Assembly (NCBI GenBank): GCA_964636205.1
Contig: CAZWPF010000034.1
Span: 1 to 27,630, forward strand
Origin: JBEBVQ01 sp964636205
GTDB taxonomy: Bacteria; Bacteroidota; Bacteroidia; Chitinophagales; Chitinophagaceae
Direction of reading: 5' to 3'
Length of the DNA stretch: 27,630 nucleotides
The number at the start of each line of letters is the position of its first letter. The stretch's first letter is position 1. The translations under genes were made by a program, and so were the position numbers. The notes under the pieces were generated by a model. The model was not told the origin of the DNA. It did not search any database and saw only the letters and a list, made by a program, of their open reading frames with translations. Positions 21,600 to 27,630 of this stretch are shown piece after piece.

Positions 21600-22301
21600 T
21601 TATTCCGGTACTACCAGTCGGAAACCGTTTCCGTGGATATTCACAATTTCTACGCTTCCGTCCTTCTTCAGATATTTCCGGAGTTTGGCAATATAAACGT
21701 CCATACTACGCCCGTTGAAATAGGTATCACTACCCCAGATCCGCTTCAGTGCTGTCTCTCTGGGCAACAGGTCATTCTTATATTCGCAGAGCATGGTCAG
21801 CAATTCATTCTCTTTAGGAGAAAGCGTTTGCGACTCGCCATTAATTTCCAGTGTACGAAGTTTGCTATTGAAATTGTATCCTCCAATTTGCCATTCTACC
21901 TGAGCGTGTTGCTTTTCCTGAAGCTCTTGATTACGCTTGAGGACTGCGCGGATTTTGTGGAGTAAGACTTCGCTGTCGAAAGGCTTGGTGATATAATCGT
22001 CGGCGCCTAGTTTATACCCGTTCAAGATATCCTCTTTCATGCTTTTAGCAGAAAGGAAAAACAGAGGAATATCAGGATCCACGTTTCTGATTTCTTCTGC
22101 AAGTGCAAAGCCGTCCATGTTCGGCATCATCACATCGAGCAGACAGATATCAAATTTTTCACGTCTGAATGCGGCTAGTCCCAGTATCCCATCACGGGCG
22201 AGTTCTACCAAAAACTCATTCAACTCCAGGTAATTCTTTAATACCTGACCAAAATTTGTATCATCTTCTACAAGTAAAACCTTATATCTTTCCTTTTCCA
22301 T
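21600..22301 (-). CDS. OmpR/PhoB-type response regulator, RprY-like
   Basis: This 233-aa two-component regulator has a receiver domain (~5-120) with the acidic pair Asp13/Asp14, phospho-acceptor Asp56 (LLDVMMPNMDG), Ser84 and Lys106 (ITKPFD). A winged-helix DNA-binding domain follows (~135-232): LSPKENELLTMLCEY, RETALKRIWG, the recognition helix GRSMDVYIAKLRKYL and the wing IVNIHGNGFRLV. The sequence resembles RprY of Bacteroidota. No histidine kinase gene is adjacent in the window, so its partner must be encoded elsewhere. A 294-nt intergenic stretch separates it from the divergent OmpA-type gene. Confidence 0.95.
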   Translation of the reverse strand: MEKERYKVLLVEDDTNFGQVLKNYLELNEFLVELARDGILGLAAFRREKFDICLLDVMMPNMDGFALAEEIRNVDPDIPLFFLSAKSMKEDILNGYKLGADDYITKPFDSEVLLHKIRAVLKRNQELQEKQHAQVEWQIGGYNFNSKLRTLEINGESQTLSPKENELLTMLCEYKNDLLPRETALKRIWGSDTYFNGRSMDVYIAKLRKYLKKDGSVEIVNIHGNGFRLVVPE

Positions 22302-22470
22302 TAGAATAAATCAGAATTTTAGAAATCAAACTATAATAAGTTTATCATTATAATTGGAATGCATAAACAATGCCACAAAATAGTAAGATGTGCTTGAATC
22401 CTTATGAGGAGCTGTTCGACTCAAACAAATTTAACAAATATTTGAAATAATTTCTAATTTTCAAATAAAC

Positions 22471-22502
22471 ATTGGGCAAATCGAAAAACATTGTTATTTT
22501 TC
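22471..22502 (+). promoter_or_regulatory. Possible promoter of the OmpA-family lipoprotein
   Basis: ATTG (22471-22474), a 20-nt gap and TATTTTTC (22495-22502) each match the Bacteroidota -33 and -7 boxes except at one base. It would give a ~85-nt leader. Confidence 0.4.
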
Positions 22503-22595
22503 TACTGGTATAATTATTGTGTTCGATTAATTTTAAATTGTGCGCGTTCTCTTAAACACATCATTAAGATCTACATCTCACTAAACAAGACATCT

Positions 22596-23462
22596 ATGAA
22601 AAGGAATGTATTATTGTTTGTTGCCCTTGCAGCTGTATTGGGTACTGGCTGTGTCAGCCAAAAAAAATACAAAAAGCTTGAGGCAAGTCATCAGCAGTTA
22701 CAGCAAAGCACTCGTGAATTACGTGCTGAGCAGCAAGAATGTCAGAGTAAACTGACCGCTTCTACTACTCGTGTAAACAGTATCGAGGAGCAATTAGCAT
22801 CGGAGCGTTCCAATGTTGCAGCCTTGCAGGCAGCGCTGGACAAATGTCTTACATCTACTAGTCAGGGCAATGTCAACATCGCCAAGCTTGTAGATGAAAT
22901 CAAATCTTCTAATCAGTACATTCAGCACTTAATTAATGCTAAGCATAAGAGTGATTCACTGTTGATGGTACTTACCAACAATCTGACTCGTTCTTTGAGC
23001 AGAGAAGAAATGCAAGATGTGGATGTGAAGGTGATCAAAGGCGTTGTATATATTTCATTGGCCGACAATATGCTGTACAGGTCAGGCAGTTATGAAATTT
23101 CAGATCAGGCCGATGCGACTTTGGCGAAGATTGCCAAGATCATCAAAGATCACGATGAATATGATGTATTGGTAGAAGGTAATACTGATAATGTACCTAT
23201 TTCACGCCAAAACATTCGCAATAACTGGGATCTGAGTACTTTACGTGCGTCTTCGGTTGTTCAGGCATTGCAAACCAAATACGGTGTTGATCCAAAACGT
23301 CTCACTGCTGCCGGTCGCGGTGAATACAATCCTATAGCCAATAATGCTACAGATAGTGGCAAAGCGAGAAATCGCCGTACTCAAATCATCATTACTCCGA
23401 AGTTGGATCAGTTTATGGAATTGATCGATAAGGCTCCGGGCAATGAGTCGAATAATGAATAA
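22596..23462 (+). CDS. OmpA-family lipoprotein
   Basis: This 288-aa protein probably links the outer membrane to peptidoglycan. A lipoprotein signal peptide ends in LGTGC (Cys19); the -3 residue is Gly rather than the usual Leu, so the lipobox is slightly atypical. A helical coiled-coil segment follows (~25-85; e.g. LEASHQQLQQSTRELRAEQQ). The C-terminal OmpA domain (~165-275) shows LVEGNTDNVPI, NWDLSTLRASSVVQALQ, LTAAGRGEYNPIANN and the peptidoglycan-binding ARNRRTQII. I chose ATG 22596 because it gives the signal peptide; the frame runs 35 codons upstream without protein-like sequence. A strong terminator follows. Confidence 0.93.
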   Translation: MKRNVLLFVALAAVLGTGCVSQKKYKKLEASHQQLQQSTRELRAEQQECQSKLTASTTRVNSIEEQLASERSNVAALQAALDKCLTSTSQGNVNIAKLVDEIKSSNQYIQHLINAKHKSDSLLMVLTNNLTRSLSREEMQDVDVKVIKGVVYISLADNMLYRSGSYEISDQADATLAKIAKIIKDHDEYDVLVEGNTDNVPISRQNIRNNWDLSTLRASSVVQALQTKYGVDPKRLTAAGRGEYNPIANNATDSGKARNRRTQIIITPKLDQFMELIDKAPGNESNNE

Positions 23463-23488
23463 ATAATATCGGCTTTTTCGCCGTTCAT

Positions 23489-23518
23489 AAAATCCCGGTT
23501 AATCCGGGATTTTTTTTT
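23489..23518 (+). terminator. Rho-independent terminator of the OmpA-family gene
   Basis: A 10-bp stem (23489-23498 with 23504-23513) with CCCGG/CCGGG at its top and a 5-nt loop leads straight into nine T (23510-23518). It begins 26 nt after the stop codon. Confidence 0.92.
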
Positions 23519-23571
23519 GCTTAATGCCAGAGTAACTGATTCTGTCGGTTCCAATTAAGATAAATTGATAC

Positions 23572-23763
23572 GCCGATAGCGGAGCGAGCTTACGAGCGCC
23601 ATTGAAACGATTGCCGGAAAACCGCGCATCGAGGTACCCCTCTGTTCTTTTACCTCGATGCAAAAGAACCAACCGAGCGAAGCGAGCTCATCGGCGCGAT
23701 TGAAAATCAATAAATATGCCGATAACATACCGAACGAAGTGAGCACATGAGCGCCATTGAAAC
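23572..23763. repeat. Three degenerate 25-nt direct repeats
   Basis: Units at 23584-23608, 23682-23706 and 23739-23763 share the pattern GCGAGC-nnAnnnGCGCCATTGAAA. The first and third are identical at 21 of 25 positions, the first and second at 19. Units one and three are also preceded by GCCGATA (23572-23578 and 23718-23724). Spacing is irregular (73 and 32 nt), unlike a CRISPR array. No gene is supported in this stretch. The frames read across it look like repeat-derived noise. Confidence 0.7.
23626..23661. repeat. Inverted repeat within the repeat cluster
   Basis: GCATCGAGGTA (23626-23636) and TACCTCGATGC (23651-23661) are perfect inverted copies of 11 bp around a 14-nt loop. The structure sits between the first and second direct repeat units. 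It lacks a T run and lies too far from any stop codon to be a gene terminator. Confidence 0.75.
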
Positions 23764-23768
23764 AGATG

Positions 23769-23788
23769 GGGCGCACTGCAGTGCGCCC
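23769..23788. repeat. Perfect 20-bp palindrome
   Basis: GGGCGCACTGCAGTGCGCCC reads identically on both strands and starts 5 nt after the third direct repeat. Such GC-rich palindromes are typical of dispersed REP/MITE-like intergenic elements. It could also be a dimeric protein binding site. It lies ~65 nt upstream of the promoter for the DUF2723 gene. Confidence 0.75.
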
Positions 23789-23834
23789 TTACGTTAATAG
23801 TGTTATTAAATACTGTTAAATGAGGCACCTTTTC

Positions 23835-23864
23835 TTTGAAGATTAAGCTTATTTTCTATTTTTG
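23835..23864 (+). promoter_or_regulatory. Promoter of the DUF2723-guaD operon
   Basis: TTTG (23835-23838), an 18-nt gap and TATTTTTG (23857-23864) match both Bacteroidota promoter boxes exactly. The ATG at 23918 lies 53 nt downstream. Confidence 0.65.
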
Positions 23865-23917
23865 TCGCCAACGCTCTCAAAGGCTTGATGTCTTAAACGA
23901 AAATAAATTTATTCCCC

Positions 23918-26900
23918 ATGAGTTATCGCAACATTAATAACATTCTTGGATGGGCGACCGGTATCTTTGCATTCATCATTTATCTGATGACATTGGAACC
24001 CACAGTCAGTTTTTGGGACTGTGGTGAATTTATTGCCTGTGCTTATAAGGTAGAAGTGGGTCACTCGCCCGGTGCACCGTTCTTCATGCTGTTGCAAAGA
24101 GTATTCTCACTTTTAGCTGGCGGTAATGTGTACACCGGCGGCCCTTCGCAAAATGTAGCCGCTGTTATTAATGCTTTTTCTGCTCTTACGAGCGGACTCA
24201 CCATCTTATTTCTATTTTGGACCATTACCCATATGGCGCGAAAGCTGGTGGTAACGGACGATAATAACGAACCCAAAGGAGCCCAGTTGATCCTGGTTAT
24301 GGGCGCCGGACTAATAGGCGCACTGGCTTACACTTTTTCAGATACCTTCTGGTTTTCCGCTGTAGAAGCTGAAGTATATGCTACTTCTTCTTTCTTTACG
24401 GCTCTTGTGATATGGGCTATTCTGAAATGGGAAGACATGGCCGATAATCCCCATGCCGATCGCTGGCTGATTTTTATTGCCTATATGATGGGGCTCTCGA
24501 TTGGTGTTCACTTACTCAACTTATTGACCATTCCTGCATTGGCAATGGTGTACTACTTTAAGCGTTACGAGCCCTCTGTCAAAGGTGGTATCATCGCATT
24601 TATTATTGGCTGTATCTTACTGGCTTTGGTTCAATTTGGCGTTATCCAAGGTATTCCCTGGCTGGCGTTCAAATTTGAAATGTTGTTTGTGAATAGCTTC
24701 GGACTGCCATTTGACACCGGTGCGATCTTCCTGTTGTTGCTTATCGCCGGACTGGTAATCGCTGCCCTGGTCTATGCAAAACGCAAAAACTACTATCTGC
24801 TGCACACCGGTATGCTGTGCCTGATCTTCATCCTAATTGGTTTCTCCAGCTATTTCGTGCCTGTGATTCGCTCCAGAGCAGACGTGCCTGTGGATATGAC
24901 GAATCCCGATCGCGCGGATCGCTTCCTATCCTATGTAAACCGGGAGCAATTTGGACAGCAACCTTTGCTATGGGGACCCGATTTCAATACCCGGGTAGTT
25001 GACTACGATGAAAGAGGTAAAATGTACGATGCCGTTATTGATGAAAATGGCAAACCACGTTATGTGGTTGTAGGTAGCAAACCTAAACCGATATTCGATA
25101 ATGCCGGGATGCGTTTCTTCCCCAGAATCTGGAGTAGCAACAACCCTAATCATGGGGCATTCTATCGGAATTACCTGAATCTCGGACCTAACGAAAACGC
25201 TACTTCCGCAGATAATTTCAAATTCTTCTTTAAGTATCAGACCAACTGGATGTGGTGGCGCTACTTTATGTGGAACTATGCCGGTCGCCAGAATGATGTG
25301 GAAGGACAAGGTGATCCTCGCGCAGGTAACTGGATTTCCGGTATCAAATTCCTGGACAAAGCCCGGGTTGGTGATTTAGATAAAATGGGTGACGGGTATA
25401 AAAACAATCCGGCCAGAAATCAGTACTACTTCCTGCCATTGATCCTGGGTCTCATGGGTATGGTGCTGCATTTCAATCTCCACCGGAAAGATGCCTTTAT
25501 TGTTTTGTTACTTTTCTTCTTTACCGGTCTGGCTGTTGTAATGTATCTGAATAATACCCCCTTACAACCCCGTGCGAGAGACTATGCATATGCCGGTTCT
25601 ACTTATGCATTTGCCATTTGGATCGGCTTAGGTGTCTTGATGGCTCGCCAATGGTTACAAAAAATAGTGAAAGGTACCCCCGGCGCTATATTGGCAATTG
25701 TAATTTGCTTAGTGGCAGTTCCTGCACTGATGGCAAAAGAAGGCTGGGATGACCACGATCGTTCTAAGAAAACGCTAGCTCGTGCTTCTGCAGTAAATAC
25801 TCTGGAATCTTGCGAACCAAATGCGATTTTATTCACTTTCGGAGATAATGATACCTATCCGTTGTGGTATTTGCAGGAAGTAGAAGGTATCCGTACGGAT
25901 GTAAGAGTAATCAACCTGAGTCTGTTGGGTATCGATTGGTATATCGATCAACTGAACTATAAAATCAACGATGCAGATCCGGTGCCCATGATTTGGACTC
26001 GGGATAAATACATCGGAGATCGTAGAAATGGTATTGCTTTTTATAACAATCCGTCCATTCCTTCTGACAAATATTTCAACTTGATTGATGTTTGCAAATT
26101 CGTTATCGATGAGAGTAAATCCAGTCAGTTGCCCACTCGCGATGGTGGTTCGATCAACTATCTGCCCACTAAAAACTTCTTCGTACCTTCTCTTTCGAAA
26201 GAAGAGATGTTAGCCAGAGGATGGATCAAGGCTGAAGACACTGCCCGTATCATCAACGAAATGAAATTCCAACTAGGTAAAGAAGCTGCCTACAAGGATG
26301 ACCTGGCAGTGATGAATATTGTTGCCGCCATCGCACAAGCAGGTTGGGAACGCCCGATTTATTTCGGCGGTGGATTACCGGGTGACAACTACCAAGGCAT
26401 GCAGGAATACCTGAAACTGGAAGGTATCGTCTATCGTTTGGTTCCCTTCAAATATATGGGTCCATCTAATAATGGTCGTCAGGACGTGGGTTTTGTTGAT
26501 GTCGATAAGAGCTATAATTTATTTATGAATTATACATGGGGTGGTGCTGAAAGTGGTAAGGTTTATTTCGATGAGAAGAACCGTATCATGTTTACTGCGT
26601 ATCGTAATAATGCACCTCGTATCGCTGAAGAATTAGCGAAAGTTGGTCGTACCGAAGATGCAAAACGTCTTATGGATCGTATCGACTCCTCTATCAGTCA
26701 GTACGCATACGCATACAACCCTTATATGCTGGGCGGTTTCGATCCTTCTGCGTATTTCATGGTGATGGGTTATTATAATATTGGAGATAAAGAAGGTGGA
26801 AGAAGAGTGAGTAAGAAATTTATCGATAATATGGAAGCTGATATCAACTGGATTCTCAGTTTGAGCGAAAGCAGAAGAGAAGGAATGATTTCTGACGTAC

Positions 26901-27049
26901 AACGTAATGTCGGCATAATCCAAGCTATAAGCAGCGTTGCTTTTGCAGCCGGTGACGAAGAATATGCCAAAGAAATTACTCAGAAATTACAAGGATTGGT
27001 TGAGAAAGTTGGCAAGAATATGGGTGCCGGTGTCTTGCAACAACGCTAA
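23918..27049 (+). CDS. DUF2723-family membrane protein (probable protein O-mannosyltransferase)
   Basis: This 1043-aa protein has the DUF2723 N-terminus: one helix (~10-28), then LEPTVSFWDCGEFIACAYKV and VGHSPGAPFF, the family's conserved D-x-GE...H-x-PG-x-P signature (Asp34, Glu37, His49). About nine more membrane helices follow up to ~320, an extracytoplasmic loop (~325-500), four further helices (~500-612) and a large C-terminal soluble domain (~615-1043) beginning with FTFGDNDTYPLWYLQEVEGI. The eukaryotic relative TMEM260 is an O-mannosyltransferase, so a GT-C glycosyltransferase acting on exported proteins is the best inference. The sugar donor and targets here are unknown. It has a consensus promoter and is followed 5 nt later by the deaminase gene. 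Confidence 0.9.
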   Translation: MSYRNINNILGWATGIFAFIIYLMTLEPTVSFWDCGEFIACAYKVEVGHSPGAPFFMLLQRVFSLLAGGNVYTGGPSQNVAAVINAFSALTSGLTILFLFWTITHMARKLVVTDDNNEPKGAQLILVMGAGLIGALAYTFSDTFWFSAVEAEVYATSSFFTALVIWAILKWEDMADNPHADRWLIFIAYMMGLSIGVHLLNLLTIPALAMVYYFKRYEPSVKGGIIAFIIGCILLALVQFGVIQGIPWLAFKFEMLFVNSFGLPFDTGAIFLLLLIAGLVIAALVYAKRKNYYLLHTGMLCLIFILIGFSSYFVPVIRSRADVPVDMTNPDRADRFLSYVNREQFGQQPLLWGPDFNTRVVDYDERGKMYDAVIDENGKPRYVVVGSKPKPIFDNAGMRFFPRIWSSNNPNHGAFYRNYLNLGPNENATSADNFKFFFKYQTNWMWWRYFMWNYAGRQNDVEGQGDPRAGNWISGIKFLDKARVGDLDKMGDGYKNNPARNQYYFLPLILGLMGMVLHFNLHRKDAFIVLLLFFFTGLAVVMYLNNTPLQPRARDYAYAGSTYAFAIWIGLGVLMARQWLQKIVKGTPGAILAIVICLVAVPALMAKEGWDDHDRSKKTLARASAVNTLESCEPNAILFTFGDNDTYPLWYLQEVEGIRTDVRVINLSLLGIDWYIDQLNYKINDADPVPMIWTRDKYIGDRRNGIAFYNNPSIPSDKYFNLIDVCKFVIDESKSSQLPTRDGGSINYLPTKNFFVPSLSKEEMLARGWIKAEDTARIINEMKFQLGKEAAYKDDLAVMNIVAAIAQAGWERPIYFGGGLPGDNYQGMQEYLKLEGIVYRLVPFKYMGPSNNGRQDVGFVDVDKSYNLFMNYTWGGAESGKVYFDEKNRIMFTAYRNNAPRIAEELAKVGRTEDAKRLMDRIDSSISQYAYAYNPYMLGGFDPSAYFMVMGYYNIGDKEGGRRVSKKFIDNMEADINWILSLSESRREGMISDVQRNVGIIQAISSVAFAAGDEEYAKEITQKLQGLVEKVGKNMGAGVLQQR

Positions 27050-27054
27050 CAGAG

Positions 27055-27537
27055 ATGGATATTTTGCCTGATATAAGGTTTATGATGGCTGCGATAGAAC
27101 TCAGCCGTAAAAATCTGGACAACACTGCCGAGGGAGGGCCCTTTGGCAGTGTTGTTGTTTTAAACAATGAGATAATTGGTAGAGGATGGAATCGGGTACT
27201 TGCCACTAACGATCCCACCGCACACGCAGAGATGGTTGCCATCCGTGATGCATGTGCTCATATCGGGAGTCATCAACTCAGCGATTGCGATATTTATACT
27301 TCCTGCGAACCTTGTCCGATGTGCTTGGGCGCCATTTATTGGGCGCGCCCACGCGCGATCTTTTTTGCCAATACCAGAGCAGATGCCGCAGCAATAGGTT
27401 TTGATGATCAGCTGATTTATGAAGAAATAAAAACAGCTCCTGAAAACCGAATCATTCCCATTCAAATGCTGGGAAGAGAAAATGCCATAAAAGTTTTTGA
27501 AGCCTGGAAGAAAAAATACGGGGGTGCGCAATACTAA
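27055..27537 (+). CDS. Guanine deaminase-like nucleoside deaminase
   Basis: This 160-aa CMP/dCMP-type deaminase has the zinc site HAE (His57, Glu59) and PCPMC (Cys87, Cys90). The sequence TSCEPCPMCLGAIYWARP, the GFDDQLIYEEI segment and an ending with FEAWKKKYGG match B. subtilis GuaD closely, which favours guanine to xanthine conversion over the tRNA adenosine deaminase TadA. I rely on remembered GuaD sequence for this, so TadA or another base deaminase cannot be fully excluded. It begins 5 nt after the DUF2723 stop, so both share a transcript. No terminator is evident before the convergent gene at the window end. Confidence 0.88.
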   Translation: MDILPDIRFMMAAIELSRKNLDNTAEGGPFGSVVVLNNEIIGRGWNRVLATNDPTAHAEMVAIRDACAHIGSHQLSDCDIYTSCEPCPMCLGAIYWARPRAIFFANTRADAAAIGFDDQLIYEEIKTAPENRIIPIQMLGRENAIKVFEAWKKKYGGAQY

Positions 27538-27571
27538 TACCTATTTGCCATTCAACGTCTCCGCCCTACCT

Positions 27572-27630
27572 TTATACTAATCCCAGTTCTATCGCTGCTT
27601 TGAGTAATCCTATCGGCGACTTAGCATCAA
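27572..27630 (-). CDS. C-terminal end of an unidentified gene
   Basis: The minus strand is open from the window edge for 18 codons (DAKSPIGLLKAAIELGLV) to a TAA stop at 27572-27574, 34 nt from the convergent deaminase gene. The residue mix looks protein-like and the spacing is right for a convergent gene, but the piece is too short to name. Confidence 0.45.
   Translation of the reverse strand, partial: DAKSPIGLLKAAIELGLV

Noticed and set aside
23584..23763. Possible CRISPR array
   Set aside because: Only three units, imperfect (19-21 of 25 identical), unequal spacing and no cas genes nearby.
23555..23776. 73-codon minus-strand frame in the repeat cluster
   Set aside because: It is made of the direct and inverted repeats; peptides of this sort (WFFCIEVKEQRG) arise from translating intergenic repeats.

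Overview
The window looks like a piece of a Bacteroidota chromosome, most likely Chitinophagaceae or a close relative. Support comes from two proteins with type IX secretion (T9SS) C-terminal sorting domains, a Bacteroidota-style exbB-exbD-exbD-tonB operon, a RprY-like response regulator, a DUF2723 membrane protein, the ComA-like/AroE gene pair, the absence of clear Shine-Dalgarno sites, and several promoters of the Bacteroidota type (-7 box TAnnTTTG, -33 box TTTG). Nearly all of it is core genome. I see no prophage, CRISPR array, restriction or defence island, or intact insertion sequence.

Layout. 1-345 is the 3' end of a T9SS cargo gene. 346-857 holds a hairpin, the C-terminal remnant of an IS66-type transposase and a CAT-anticodon tRNA (probably tRNA-Ile2) with its own terminator and -7 box. 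884-1522 is a YihX-like HAD phosphatase. 1576-4844 (minus) is the TonB energising operon: promoter, exbB, an intercistronic hairpin, exbD, exbD, tonB, terminator. 5125-7437 is a secreted beta-helix protein, sharing a bidirectional terminator with the convergent lpxB (7485-8585, minus), which follows a small membrane protein (8760-9050, minus). 9147-10672 is a ComA-like phosphosulfolactate synthase followed by aroE, whose 3' end overlaps convergent dxs (10662-12596, minus). 12777-17188 (plus) carries purH, a GNAT acetyltransferase, a dipeptide epimerase and an unrecognised histidine-rich membrane protein with a structured leader. 17190-22301 (minus) carries priA, rsmI, purS, pssA and a RprY-like regulator. 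22596-23462 is an OmpA-family lipoprotein. 23519-23917 is a non-coding stretch rich in repeats and palindromes. 23918-27537 is a DUF2723 protein followed 5 nt later by a guanine-deaminase-like gene, and a convergent gene enters at the right edge.

Working together. Much of the window serves the cell envelope: TonB energising of outer-membrane transport, lipid A (lpxB), phosphatidylserine/PE synthesis (pssA), an OmpA-type peptidoglycan anchor, peptidoglycan dipeptide recycling (epimerase), a probable protein O-mannosyltransferase (DUF2723) and T9SS surface proteins. The rest is central metabolism (purH, purS, guaD-like, aroE, dxs) and information processing (priA, rsmI, tRNA).

I found no convincing new multi-gene system. 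The best leads are the repeat/palindrome cluster at 23572-23788, the orphan histidine-rich membrane protein with a hairpin leader (15998-17188), the IS66 remnant abutting the tRNA terminator, the two-ExbD operon with an intercistronic hairpin, and the ComA homologue whose role outside coenzyme M biosynthesis is unclear.
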